This document shows, one piece after another, positions 45,801 through 58,325 of a DNA stretch of 64,000 bases. The DNA is taken from positions 29,912,196-29,976,195 of the forward strand of contig NC_054873.1 in the NCBI RefSeq assembly GCF_018320785.1, written 5' to 3'. The DNA is from Cheilinus undulatus (Eukaryota; Chordata; Actinopteri; Labriformes; Labridae). Under the pieces are notes generated by a model that was given only the letters and a program-made list of their open reading frames with translations, was not told where the DNA came from and made no database searches. The first letter of the stretch is position 1. Each line of letters begins with the position of its first letter. The translations under genes were made by a program, and so were the position numbers.

Positions 45801-48800
45801 GAATCTTTTAAATATTACAAATCCTTCCACCCTCAGTAAATAAAGAAATATATTTTGGCCTGGAAAGACAATTTTATTGAAATCCACTGTACAGCAAGGC
45901 TTTGATGGGCAATATACAGGTACAAAAAAAATTAGAATATCATGAAAAAGTTTAATATTTTTTGTCAGAAAAGTTCTAAGGCCCACATATCCCATAGGGT
46001 TGAGTACTGGGTTCTGAACCAAAAATTACATCAGGCAAAACAGAAGAATAAGTTTGATTATTGCCACATGTGATGTTTTGGGCCCTAGCTCTTCATCAGA
46101 CATAAGCCAGTTTTTGTCATTCGTTCCAGAAAGTGAAACCCATATATTATATAGACTTATTACACATAGAATAAAATATATCAAGCCTTTATTTCTTGAA
46201 ATTTTGATGATTATGGCTTATAGATAATGAAAACCCAAAGTTCAGTGTCTCAGAAAATTAGAATATTACATAAGATCGATAAAAAAGGATACTTAAAACA
46301 GAAATGTCGGGCTTCTGAAAAGTATGTTCATTTCTATGCACTCAGTACTTGGTTGGGCCTCCTTTTGCATGAATTACTGCATCAGTGCGGCATGGCATGG
46401 AGGCGATCAGCCTGTGGCACTGCTCAGGTGTAATGGAAGCCCAGGTTGCTTTGATAGCGGCCTTCAGGTCATCTGCATTGTTGGGTCTGGCGACTCTCAT
46501 CTTCCTCTTGACAATACCCCATAGATTCTCTATGGGGTTCAGGTCAGACTGGCCAATCGAGCACAGTAACACCATGGTCATTGAACCAGCTTTTGGTATC
46601 TCTGGCAGTGTGGGCAGGTACCAAGTTCTGCTGGAAAATGAAATCAGCATCTCCATAAAGCTTGTCAGCAGAAGGAAGCATGAAGTGCTCTAAAATGTCC
46701 TGGTAGATGGCTGGGTTGACTGTGGACTTAAGAAAACAAAGTGGACTAACACCAGCAGATGCCAGGGCAGCCCAAATCATCACTGACTGTGGAAACTTCA
46801 CACTGGACTTCAAGCAACATGGATTCTGTGCCTCTCCACTCTTCCTCCAGACTCTGGGAACTTGCATGCAAAATTTACTTTCATCTGAAAAGAGGACTTT
46901 GGACCACTGAGCAACAGTCCAGTTCTTTTTCTCCACAGCCCAGGTAAGACGCTTCTGACGTCTCTGGTTCAGGAGTGGCTTGACATGATGAATGCAACAT
47001 TTGTAGCCCATGTCTAGGATTCATCTGTGCGTAGTGGCTCTTGATGCGCTAACTCCAGCCTCAGTCCACTCCTTGTGAAGCTCCCCCAGATTCTTGAATG
47101 GATTTTGCTTGACAATCCTCTCAAGGTTGCAGTTATCCCTTGTGCTAGTGAATTTTTTCCTACCACACTTTTTCCTTTCACTCAACTTTCTATGAATATG
47201 CTTGGATACAGCACTCTGTGAACAACCAACTTCTTTAGCAATGACCTTTTGTGGCTTACCCTCCTTGTGGAGGGTGTCAATGACTGTCCTCTGGACATCT
47301 GTCAAGTCTGCAGTCTTCCCCATGATTGTGTAGCCTACTGACCCAGACTGAGAGACCATTTAAAGGCTCAGGAACCCTTTGCGGGTGTTTTGAGTTAATT
47401 AGCTGATTAGGGTGTGACACCATGACTCCAATATTTAACTTTTTTTTTTTTTTTAATAACATTCTAATTTTCTGAGACACTGAATTGTGGGTTTTTATTA
47501 CCTGGAAGCCATAATCATCAACATTTCAAGAAATAAAGGCTTGAAATATTTCACTCTGTGTAATGAGTCTATATAATATATGGGTTTCACTTTCTGAAAT
47601 GAGTGACAAAAATAATTGAACTTTTTCATGATATTCTTATTTTTTGAGATGTACCTGTATGTTTATGAATATGACTGAATCAGGTTTGGTGAATCTCATG
47701 TTTTAGATAGAGGTAAATAGATGTAATTCACTGATTCAAAATGGGGAAACTGGTGCTAAAGCAGCAGGTTATTAATGCAAATAAGCAAGATGCAGATAAT
47801 GAACAAATATATACAACCAGAAATTTAAAGTGTCATTATTAATTAATTATTGTGTATGTATATAGTAATCATAGAGATAAAATTAAAAAAGCTGCAGTTT
47901 TGTAAACAAATACAGTCATTAGATGAGCTAAAGTGCAAATACAGGGTGCAGAATCCACAAATAACATGAAAATGTGATAAAATTGATTAATCAGATCCAT
48001 TGACCAGCTGATATTAAAACATGCAAAAGGATGAAATGTGTAAACTTTTCAGAAGTAAAATGGAAGGCAGTAATCAAGCATTTATCCTGCTCATATTCTG
48101 TAATAAAACTCCAGCACACTAAATAGATCAGGCTGTAACACCTGCTCTGTCACACACTTAAAACTACATCATGTTGGTTAACAGGCCAAACTCCAAGGAC
48201 CAGATCAGCCACGGAAGAAACACTTTACATGACACTGTTTGAATATCAGTCCAGGGCCACACATTCTTGGCATTCCTGCATACAATTATCCAGGAGGAGA
48301 ATGTGTTGGTGCAAAGTTTAAGAAAACGTTAAATTTTAAAGAAGAAACTTGAAGCCTGTGACTGGAGTTTTGCAAACAAGTCTTACATTAGATGGAAGTT
48401 GCACTCTGATAACTTGCATGTAAGTCACAGTAGGCGATTTACAAGAAAGTGCATGAATACAACTTAGCTGAATATATGCTGTGAGCTTGTCTGAGCAAAG
48501 GAAGTGATGTCAGAGTCTTGCCTGAACAGCAGTCAGGGTCCGACATTAACGGTTGCCCGAATGCCCCGGGCAACTTCAAAAAGCCAACAGGCAAGCAAAA
48601 CTTGTAAGGATTTGCCCGATCGGGCAAGCACGACTCTGAGCTTTTCTATTCATTAATTTTATTATTTTCCTCTCTCGTTTCTGTTACTACGGAGCCCCTG
48701 AGTAGCCAGATGCAGTGTGTCGCTGCCTCCATTGGCTGAGCGTATCTGCTGACATGCAAACAGCTGCACAAACTTTAACTAAAAACCTTTATGAAGGTAA

Positions 48801-51800
48801 ACTCTGTCATCAGTAAAGATTCACGGTAGGTCACATCAATAAATCTGTTACACAAACAAAGAAGACAGGCTTTAACTTCCAAATTTAAAGGTTTATTATT
48901 TCAAATCCGTATTTTATTACCGTCGGATGCACTCAACAGAGGAACGTGTGTAAAGAAGAGAGCAGAGGAAGTCTGCCGGTGGTGCGTCTCTTCAGTTTGC
49001 TCATTAATTGAGCTGTGCTGTTGTGTTTAATCTGAAGCTTCCCATTTCCTCGTTTTAACTTTTTCTCCAGCCACATCCTCCCGATGCTCTCTATCACCCA
49101 GATCTTTGGACAATTATGCCAATGTGTGTCATCAATGAGCATAACACACACAGTTAACACGTGCAAATAACGTAATATCTAGTGAAAGTTGTCCAAATGT
49201 GGCTGTTTTATTTGATCTTTAATGCACTAATGATCATAAATATTGTCAGAAGAGCAGACATTTAAAACCAAAGCTCCAAAATGAGGCAGGGTGTTATGAT
49301 GTGTCTGGAGAGCTGAAGATGTGAGGCAGGGCTGGTTTTAGTCATTAGGAGGCCTAGGGCAAGTACTAATTTGACGCCCCTCCCCCTTTAGCTAAAGAAT
49401 TAATAATGACTGGAAAAAAATGAGAAAAGCATCTCTTTCATGTTAATAAAGCCACAGAACTCCAGTAAATGCCCCAATGTGAGATATAAACACCCAAATA
49501 GCCAACCATCATTTATCATTTTCTTTGAAAAGCATCTCAGAGCTCAAACTCAGCACATTCTAATATCTTAAAAAATCTTTAGGCCAGGTGGAACTTTCAT
49601 AACGCTGGTGTTGGGCCAAAGATTGGTATCTCCAAAATGATCACTTTTCAGGGAATGAGTGGTTTATAATTTATAAAAATGATATAAATATGATTTATAA
49701 AAACAAATTAAAATCATGAAAAATTGAGATACAAGGTTTTAGCCTGATGTCAGTGATAAATAAAATAATTTATTGTCATTATCAGTGACATATTGGTTCT
49801 TCTGACTCTATACAGACATTTGTATCCCATTTAACCTCATAGTTATCCACCAATCCACTGTTTTATTTAATTTTAACTACAGATTAACTATCTATTATCT
49901 ACCTTACATTCCCGGTTTGGATTGTGGCTCCCACTAAAGTATTTTTTAGACAATGTGGCTCTTTGGTAGAATAAGGTTGAGTATCACTGGTCTGTTACAG
50001 TTACTGGGTGGAACTGTGAAATAGCATGTTAAAGGGGGACTATGCAGTTTTGGGGAAGACATTTTTAATCAAACAACAAAAATCTTAATTGGTTGATTTT
50101 CACGTGTCGGCAAAATTTCTTCAGTTTCATGATGAATAAACCAAATAAACACAGAAGAAAAGCACCATTTTATACTTGGTGCATATGTAGCAGACCCCAC
50201 CACCTCTCTAGTGTCAGTGTTTTGCTGACCTCATTTTCCTCTGAGAATAGCTGGTTTCATCAGTTATGAAAAAAGTATTTCTGACTTTGTATTATTACCT
50301 TATTAGTATTGTAAATATGAAATTCATGAGTTTGAATTTCTTTGGAAAACAGCCTGGTGCAGCTTTCACATTGCACTGATCTGTACAAAATAGAATACAA
50401 TTTTCAGTGGGCTAACACATAGCTAATAAATACAGTTTTCTTAAAAAAAAAATGAAGTGTTGTGTATTGCTTTCCACAGTCGACAGGCAATGGATTTTAG
50501 TTCTAGGTATATTGTGAGCAAAATGAATGCACTTGACAGCCAGAAAAAGTACCTCCTGGACAGGGCAAGTAGGAATTTAGATGGGGAAAGTAGATTGGGG
50601 AAGTACTTGCCCTGAAGGGCAAGTAGGCAAAAACCTTAACGTCGGACCCTGGCAGTATTTCAGTGAATAATGAGTAAAAGACACATTAAAAACTCTGCAT
50701 ATTAAAGAAATAATTTCATCCTTGTTTTGGTTTTCTTTTGCAGCTAGCAGAAAGTAAAGTCCCTTCATATAATGTTGATGATGTAGCTTTTAGTGAATGA
50801 AATCAGTGAAGAGCAGAATCCCCACCTGTGTGCTTCCTCTGTTTTCTCCTCTGTCTCGGTCTTCTGCATCAGAAGGTGACGCAAGATGGCAACTATGAGT
50901 CGAAACTGGTGGTCATCCTCCTGTCAAATTAAGGATATCAAAACATGACTATCAAGGGCTCAACTTTTCAAACAGTTAAAAGTGAAGCAGAGACACAAAG
51001 GTAAAAATTAGAAATTACTTAGATAATACTGATTAAAAGCTACATAGTTACACAGAAAGAATAGCATGGGCTTTTCCAAAGAGTGATGACTTAATTTTAC
51101 TGAGTTGTTGAAGTGTTAGGATGTTGAGAATGCCTCCCCACTGTCACACTGTCATGACTTACTCACACTGCAAGCCTTAGTGCTCAATTCCAATTGTTTG
51201 CTCAGATCCGAATTCTTTGTTTGGCTTTTCCCATTAACCATTATGTGGCCTTGATTAGATATCTGTGTAAACTGGTCATGGTCCTAAACTGACCCACATG
51301 TACTAAAGCAGAGACATTAGCAAAGACATTGTAGCATGACATACTTTCAAGCACAAGTCGGTTGCAAAACCACTTAACTCTGCATTGTAGAGAAGAATCA
51401 TCCCAAACTCTCTCTGTCCTTACACTGACAACCTCCATCACAGCTGTCTTACAAGTTTGTTTTCATTGACTGTGAGTGACGTTCCCTGCTGCCTTTCCAG
51501 CAAGCACAGAACTACTACTGGTGTCAACCAATAGCGATGTCTAGGGGGTTGTCTATACCTTGCATTAACATCCACTTTGGACACTGGGTAGTTGGCTGCA
51601 CCAGGTGAAAGTCACATTTGCCATTTAGCAAATAAGCCCTGAAGGGTATCGTTCAAATCAATTAAAGAATGACAATCTACAAGGCTGGATCATACTTTCT
51701 GCTTAATGGCAGACAACCAAAGATCACCAGAGGTGAATGGGAGGTCTTAAACCACCAAACTAATCTGAATGAAGGCATCCCAGACTACCCTTGTATGCTG

Positions 51801-54017
51801 TTTGAGTTACCAGATATCAGTGTATCATTTCAGATATCATGTAGCATTTACATCTGCAATGTTAACAGCATAATTTCCAGGTCCATAACATTCCTCAAAA
51901 GCACCAGTTTCTCTGTTGAAGCTTTGTTTCCACAGATGACAACAGGTTATAAAATGGCTTCACTCTGGCTCACTTCAGGTGTAGGAGCCAAAAAAATACA
52001 TCTTCATGTGATTTTCTTGTAGTTTTGAAAGTGGAATGTGTTGTATTGTTTTTTCTTTGGGTAATTTTTGGCTTGGAGAAACCTTTATGAAGCAGTATAA
52101 CATGGACACATGTTAAGGTTTTGCATGAGCTTATCAAGTTTATCAGGTTTATCAGGTTTGTTTAAAAAAGGAGTTGTTTAGTGGTTTACCAGCAATTAAG
52201 ATTTTGCCAGTTTTCAAAAATTCTATATTGATGTGTAAAGGCTAAATAGATGTGGTGTAAAACAATAGCTGTACCCAAGACCTGTTTATGAGGACTTTCC
52301 CCCACATTTGATATTTAATTTCACTATAATTGTCTTGGCTTCACTTTTCCTTTATGTGCTAAACTGGTTGCACTGCTTATTACACAATGCATTCATGTTC
52401 CTGAAACTGTGGTTTTACATGTAATACAGTTGCCTCTATTTTTTCCTCTTCGTCATGAAGCACTCGATTTAAAAAAAACCATACATGTTAGGTGTTAAGT
52501 ATCCTCAGATGGACATTTACAAGACAAATAGTATTCGTATATAATATGAATTTTCTTGGGATCAGGTGTATGATCTTTGTAGTCCATTGCACTTGAATCA
52601 GCGACTGATCCTATGGCTGAATCAGACATATTTGGTGTCTGGTGATATTCCTGACCTGCTGTTGACCCCTTAGTGCAAAAAATCTTACTCTTTCTATAAT
52701 CTAACTCCTAAATTTAAGATTGGCACATCACACTCACCTCACCACGAGTGCATGATAGCGTGAGGTTGAATGCAGCTTTGAGTGCCTCCATCGCCCGCTC
52801 ATTATCCTCTGCAGGCAAGGGTAGGGCCTGAGGGTCTGGCGGGGCCGCTTCATATGGACCAACCCAGCGCACGTCCAAGGTGTGCTCCAGCACCTCTGTG
52901 AGGAGTTTCACAGCATGGCACTCTCTCCTTAAAACCCCTCTCAAATCAGGTCTCAGGGCAGAGAGCAGGAAAAGAAGGCGCAGCGTGAACAGGCCGACTT
53001 CGTGGTTCCATGTGCTGGCTGTATGCAGACTCTTGCAAAGGCCATGGGCCAGCTGCACGTCTACGCTGACCTGCTGAGCTGCAGGACTGTTGAAAACCAC
53101 ATTGCATAGGCACTTTAAAGCCTCCACAACCACCCTCTCCTCCTCCTCTGTCTGGGTGTCTTCCTGACAATTTTTCTGATTGTCGTCCCCCTCCTCTCCG
53201 GTGTGCAGTCTAGCCATTCGCCCCAGGATCAGCATACCCTCCCTGGTGGCTACAGGTGAGAGGACATGTTTGTCTCTGGACAGGATGCGGAGTGTCTCTA
53301 GACAAGTCCTCTGACAGCTGGGCTGTACCTGCCTCCCAAGTGCTGTCAGCACACTCTGACACAGTTTCTAAAATGACCAGGAGTGACAGATTATAGATTA
53401 CCACATAACTGGGATGCCATATTCATGTAATATACTATTACTCAGAAAATCATACTCACACTACGCAGGGTTTCTTCCTTTTTCTCAAAGTTAAAGGTGA
53501 GGCTGTTCTGGAAAATAAAAAGAAGGTGCACAGTGAGGATGAAAACACTGCAGACTGCTATTCAAAGACATATTTACCATGTTTACTTACAAGAAAATTC
53601 AGTCTCTTTGACGACATCATCTTGATGTTGCTTATATTTGTTAATACTATTGTTTAACTCCACATTAATATGGTTTGCAAGCAGTGCCGATAGCATTAGC
53701 AACATTACCTTAGCGATATAAAAAATATATTAAAATCCTAGATGCCTCTTTCAAATATAAAGTGAGAAATGTTTTATGACGCATATTTAGAAACAGAAAA
53801 CAATGATAAAGTCTCAGCCAAGCTGTGTTTGAAGCTGTGAGGCTTGCTCAAAGCTGACTGTTTAGCTAAGAAGCTAATGTTAGCATCGCTGTTTGTTTTG
53901 GTTGACGTAAAAAGGGAGAGACCCGCGACTCACCTCTCGATTATACTGCTGAAGAAGATTATTGGTTTCCTCCTCGTTGGTATTTTCAAGCTGAGACAAG
54001 ATGCTGTTTAAGTCCAT
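41104..54017 (-). CDS. ric8b: Ric-8B, G-protein alpha-subunit chaperone and guanine-nucleotide exchange factor
   Basis: Ric-8 proteins fold nascent G-alpha subunits and act as exchange factors in the cytosol and at the membrane; Ric-8B serves mainly Gs/Golf. Exons on the - strand: 54017-53934, 53509-53462 (approximately), 53367-52738, 50920-50826, 44889-44739, 44559-44464, 44315-44171, 44024-43880, 43743-43624 and 41212-41104. All phases agree, giving 540 residues. Landmarks: [113 protein letters not shown] (CK2-type sites), [19 protein letters not shown] and a final SGSDSD. The FNS, RDK and EEPMPNPI signatures match RIC8B rather than RIC8A. An acidic loop (residues about 101-122) is longer than in human. 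The 6-kb intron between exons 4 and 5 carries transposons. Confidence 0.95.
42360..42500. promoter_or_regulatory. Candidate conserved non-coding element in the last ric8b intron
   Basis: About 140 bp of GC-balanced, non-repetitive sequence has dense homeobox-type cores: CCAATTAGG, GATAATTAACG, GACTAATTGAGG. Between them lies GGTGGCGTGCCAGCAGCC, whose GCGTGCC pairs with GGCACGC further on. No splice sites or ORF explain it. This composition is typical of vertebrate developmental enhancers, and rfx4 is a neural developmental gene next door. Conservation cannot be judged from one sequence. Confidence 0.3.
42811..42852. repeat. (AT)n microsatellite
   Basis: About 21 uninterrupted AT units in a ric8b intron. 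Confidence 0.97.
45220..45440. repeat. LINE 3'-tail-like sequence and a GTCAT-rich repeat piece
   Basis: GAATTTCCTTTGGGATTAAATAAAGT resembles the 3' end of L2/Rex1-type LINEs. The adjoining part (CACTGTCATAATCAAGAAATGACAACTGTCATTC) echoes the MITE-like repeat at 10850. Both are short and degenerate. Confidence 0.4.
45968..46119. mobile_element. 152-bp insert in the left inverted repeat of the Tc1-like element
   Basis: The word TTTTTGTCA occurs at 45959-45967 and again at 46111-46119. The sequence between has no counterpart in the right inverted repeat, which runs on without a break. Removing it restores the match. So a small element inserted with a 9-bp duplication after the transposon landed. 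Its body includes TGATGTTTTGGGCCCTAGCT and CTTCATCAGACATAAGCC. Family unknown. Confidence 0.7.
46342..47359 (-). pseudogene. Tc1-like transposase, disabled
   Basis: N-terminal part: a paired-type helix-turn-helix ([12 protein letters not shown]..., [17 protein letters not shown]). It ends at TGA (47023-47021) where an arginine codon CGA is expected. The same frame continues through [19 protein letters not shown] (first catalytic Asp), VMIWAALAS and [11 protein letters not shown]. In that last motif the second catalytic Asp of the usual QQD is Asn. A one-base shift after VLDWPV then moves to [11 protein letters not shown] (third catalytic residue Glu) and the end near 46342. Three independent lesions: nonsense, D-to-N and frameshift. 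Confidence 0.9.
48534..50651. mobile_element. 2.1-kb TIR element without recognisable transposase, in a ric8b intron
   Basis: The left end CAGGGTCCGACATTAACGGT and right end ACCTTAACGTCGGACCCTG are inverted repeats. GCAGT flanks both sides (48529-48533 and 50652-50656), a 5-bp duplication. Subterminal sequences mirror each other as well (TTGCCCGATCGGGCAAG near the left, TTGCCCTGAAGGGCAAG near the right). No transposase motif is visible in 2.1 kb, so it is non-autonomous or internally decayed. hAT-like is possible but not proven. Confidence 0.75.
50927..52737. other. ric8b intron 3, no further gene seen
   Basis: Between exon 4 (ends 50920 on its 5' side) and exon 3 (52738). A 117-codon + strand ORF at 51669-52022 resembles no known protein and lacks splice partners. 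I treat it as chance. Confidence 0.5.
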
Positions 54018-55755
54018 GGTGGCTTTGTGCTGAAAATGGTGTTAGGTTGCGTTTAGATGTGACCAGTTAATGTTGTGGAGCTAGCTTGCTAGCTGGCAGG
54101 CTAGCTGTGAGTGCTACAGTCAGATCGGCTGTCAACGGCAGGGAAACTCCCCTCACTGTCTCCATCACAGACAGGAAAGACTGCTCCACCACCGAGTTCA
54201 TCCTGAATCTTTCAATAGAACTACCTACATTAACCAGAAGTTTTTATAACACAGTAAAGCAGGTCTGATAAGTAATGGAGTAGGGATCTGAGTATGAATA
54301 GATAAATAAATCAGATTAAGACAATTAAAACGTTTTTGCTCTTTCTGATTCATTTGTATGGAAGCCCGAAGGAGATGTCTAAAATATTTTTATCACCTCA
54401 TTTCCCTGAGTCGCCTTCATTTCTGTCATTTTTTCATTAAACAAGTATTAAGTTATCATTGAGAAACCAGTAAAAATAAAAAATAAAAACAATTTGAGTA
54501 ATGTTAACACGTGATGGATTATCATAAACAGGCTGTAATTTGCCCCAGACTGGCGCTCAAACTTTAAACCGATCCAACTAAATAAAAGAAATGCTCAACA
54601 AAGAAAACATAAATCACATGAAATATAATGAGTAGGAGTTGGTGCATGCTGACAAGGGGTTTACACTTTGGAGAAAACACCAAGAATCAACATGTTAAGG
54701 TCCCATAAAGGGAAATTTACAGCTTAAACACATATAGGACAGTAATTGTTTGACCCATAAATTTTGCTTTTCTACAGCCAGTTTATCTCAACAATTTTAT
54801 CAGAACACATAAGACCACTTCATGTTACAGAAGGTCATCAGAACACAAATAAACACTTCTAAGGCATGGTGTATAGTCTTCCTTTGGAGAAAAACAGGCA
54901 CATGGTGAAAAGAGAGAATAGCTTAGCATGATAGCTAACTTGTTTACAGTTATTGTAGCAAAATGCCTTCTTAACCAGATCCTTGACAGGAGCTACCTGG
55001 TGGCCATACCAATCCTACTTTTAATAAGTTTGGTTTAAAATGGATTTAGCTTCATCAATAACACTCTCAAATAATAACAAAAAAAAACACCACTGATAAA
55101 AAAAAAGTATTAAAAGCCTTTTAAGACATTTTAAATCATTGGAATGGTGAGCCATTCTGATTGGCCCAACAGCTCAAAGTCGGGCAGCCCTTCTGAGATT
55201 TTCCCAAACTCCAGACAACAAGTCCTTCACTAATGTGAACACATTGATGTATATTTTATATCCATACAGATATTAAAGTTCAAATCCAGACTTATTTAAA
55301 ATATTTATTTATTCACACAACATTCAGTGTTAAAGACTTGGATCAGAAACAGCCTAGCAAATGCATTCACCTCTATCACACTATTTTCTAATTTTTGCAG
55401 TCTTAAAGTACTGATTTTTCAAAGAAAAATCCACCCTGCCCATCTACATTTATGTGGTTCCTAAGGGGCAACCACATAAAGGTTTGGATCCACATGTTTG
55501 GAGCACACAGGGCATGCACAAGGGTTTTCTGTTTCATGGTTGGTAATTTTCTGTGGAAAACAAAAAAACTTTGAACGCTTTCCAACTAACCTAAAATTAT
55601 GCTATCCCATCCAATGATTGATATAAAACAACTTAATTCCAAAGATCAATACAACAAAAAAATAAAACATTGGTTTTATTGCAGTAGAACTTCATTGCAA
55701 ATTAAAGAGCAGTTTTATATATTTGGCATTTATATGACCTTACTATGAAAATGAA
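54018..55755. other. 5' flank of ric8b, intergenic
   Basis: The region just upstream of the ric8b start (54018-54260) is GC-richer, with CTAGC words and a few CpGs, and probably contains the promoter and 5' UTR. A CRE-like TGACGTAA lies at 53903 in intron 1. Beyond 54300 the DNA is AT-rich with no recognisable exon. Confidence 0.45.
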
Positions 55756-56318
55756 CAAATCTGGGTTTTGACTTCATTAACATCCCTCCCCTGCAACACT
55801 TTCCAGTTCCTCCTGAGGGATTCCAAGGCGCTCCCAGGCCAGATGGGATATATAATCCCTCCAGCAAGTTCTGAGTCTTTCTTGGAGTGTCCTCCCGATA
55901 GGACATGCTCAGAAGACCTCCACAGGAAGGCGCCCAGGAGGCATCCTGGATGCCCAACCACCTCAACTGGCTTCTTTCAAAGTGAAGGAGCAGCGGTTCT
56001 ACTTCGAGATCCTCTCGGATGTCCGAGCTCCTCACCCTATCTCTAAGGCTGAGCCCGGCCACCCTCCTAAGGAATGTCTTTTTGACTGCTTGTATCCGCG
56101 ATCTCATTCTTTCGGTCATTACCCAGAGTTCATTACCATAGATGAGGGTTGGGACATTGATCGACTGGTAAATTGAAAGCTTTGCCTTTCAGCTCAGCTC
56201 CCTCTTCACCTCAACAGTACGGTACAGTGCCTGCAAAACTGCTGACGTTGCACCAATCCACCTGTCAATCTCACGATCCATTCTACCCACACTCGTGAAC
56301 AAGACCCTGAGATACTTT

Positions 56319-56960
56319 TTTTTTTTTTCCAATCATATTGTTATTGGGGGTTTTTCAAATTAAAACAAACATATAAACAAAAAAGAACATGAACAGGGCA
56401 GCTCAGACAATTTACAAAAGGACACACTACTAGGAAATAAAAGATACGCAAAACAGGTTGTACATATTACATATGTTACAGGTGGACCAAGAAGATTAAA
56501 ACGTAAGTTTATCGGTTTGGCACCCCTCATTCATATTTGCTGACAAGTCAGTCCCATTATGGCTATATTCAGGGTAAGGTGCAGTCATTGATCCTATGTG
56601 TCCTGGTTGACAGTGTCACTTCTGTTAAGGATCCCACAGTTAATGTGTTGGCTAGGTTGGGATCAATATACTGTAGATACAGATCCCAAACCTTGTAGAA
56701 GGTATCAGTTGTTGAGTGCAGCATACATGTAAGAAACTCCATGGGCATACACTGCATGATGATTTTGTGCCAGTGTTTCTTCGTTGGAGGCTTCTCCTTA
56801 ATCCAGGATAACAGAATGTTTTTCCTTGCAGCATATGTTAAAAGGTTAAACAGACGTTTGTGATGTCTATTGACAAGCTTCCTATCAGGAAGGCCAAGAA
56901 TAAGGCAAACAGGGTCTGGCTCAACCTCCACGCCAAATATTATACTCAGCTGCTCTACTA
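56319..56960 (-). mobile_element. L1-type LINE 3' end inserted in the Rex3 copy
   Basis: The poly(T) run after 56319 is the poly(A) tail on the - strand. The ORF at 56931-56569 reads as the last part of L1 ORF2 (LLTYAARKNILLSWI, WHKIIMQ, LTCMLHSTTDTFYKVWDLYLQYI). Flanks AACAAGACCCTGAGATAC and AACGACCCCGAAATAC are diverged copies of the target duplication. Joined, they restore the Rex3 EFKYLGV...FTS region. About 0.64 kb, 5'-truncated. Confidence 0.85.
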
Positions 56961-58325
56961 TACCCGAACGACCCCGAAATACTTAAACTCCTTCACTTGG
57001 GGCAAAGACTCACTCTCCACCCAGAGGGGGCAACCCACTGTTTTCCGGCAGAGGACTATGGCCTCAGACTTGGAGGTGCTTATTCTCATACCAGCCACTT
57101 CACACTCCTCAACAAACTGCTCCAGAGCCTGCTGGAGGTCCCCAGCTAAGGAAGCCAGAAGAACCACATCATCAACGAACAGTAGTGATGAAACCCTGCG
57201 CTCTCCAAACTGGAAACCCTCCTCCCACTGCCATGACCGTGCCTTGAGATCCTGTCCATGAAAATCACAACCAGCATTGGAGACAAGGGGCAGCCTTTGC
57301 ACACCAGGAACATGGACGACTTTGTGTTAAGGATGCGGACACAGCTCTCACTTTGGTTATACAGGGACCTGATGGCATGCTGCAGCCCGTAGTACCTCCC
57401 ACATGCACAAGTCCACAAATGACATATAGACTGGATAAGCAAACTCCTATGCTACCTCAGGAGCCCTGCGAGAGTAAACAGCTGGTCCATTGTCCCACGA
57501 CCAGGACAGAATCTGAATTGTTACTCCTGAATATGAGCTTCGACAATAGGACGGAGCCTCCTTTCCAGCACCCTAGAGTAGACTTTCCCCTGGAGGCTGA
57601 GTAGTGTGATACCCTGATAATTGGACCCTCCAGTCCCCTTTTTTAAAAATGGGAACCACCACCTCCGTCTGCCAATCCATAGACACTGTCTCAGACCTCC
57701 ATGCCACATTGCAGAGACGTGCCATCCATGACAGCCCAACAACATCAAGAGCCTCCAGCATCTCAGGTCAAATCTCATCAATACCTGGCACCTTGCCACT
57801 GGGGAGCTTTTTGACCACCTCAGTGACCTCTACCAAGGATATAGCTGAGCTTTCCCTTAGATCCTCAGACTCTGTCTCCTCCTTGGAGAACATCTTAGAC
57901 AGGTTCAAGAGTTTCTGAAAATGTTCTTTCCACCACTCTTGGGTCAGCAGTTCTCCACCCCTGCTTGTAACAGCCTGAGCCAAGCTCAGCTTTCCCCTCC
58001 TGAGTTGTCAAACAGTTTTCCAGAACACCTTTGGGTCCAACCGAAAGTCTTTCTCCATAGCCTCCCCAACTCCTTCCACACCTGGATTTTTACTTCTGCA
58101 ACAGCCACAGCTGCCACTTTCCATGCCATCCCGGACCTGTCAGCTTCTTCCAGATACCCCTGGGCTAACCAAGCCCGAAAGGCCTCTTTCTTCAGTCTGA
58201 CGGCTTCCCTCACCACTGCCATCTACCAGCGGGTTCTAGGGTTGCCACCAGGACAGGCACCAATGACTTTCTTGCCACAACTTGTAGCTGCTGCTTCCAC
58301 AACAGAGGCTTTGAACATGGACAAC

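Larger units (their letters stand above)
45917..47657 (-). mobile_element. Tc1-like DNA transposon, 1.74 kb, in a ric8b intron
   Basis: Ends CAGGTACA and TGTACCTG (right end reads GATGTACCTG) are flanked by TA on both sides (45915-45916 and 47658-47659). The inverted repeats extend about 210 bp on each side, with an inner matching motif (TTTCTGAGACACTGAA and complement). This is the IR/DR layout of Tc1-like elements. The left repeat is interrupted by a 152-bp insert. The transposase gene reads on the - strand and is broken. Confidence 0.92.

Noticed and set aside
51669-52022. 117-codon + strand ORF in a ric8b intron as an exon of another gene
   Set aside because: No recognisable domain, no polypyrimidine acceptor or strong donor in phase, AT-rich context.
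41104-54017. Calling the G-protein chaperone ric8a because it is convergent with a SIRT3-like gene
   Set aside because: Signatures such as [24 protein letters not shown] and [15 protein letters not shown] match RIC8B, and rfx4 is the upstream neighbour as for human RIC8B.
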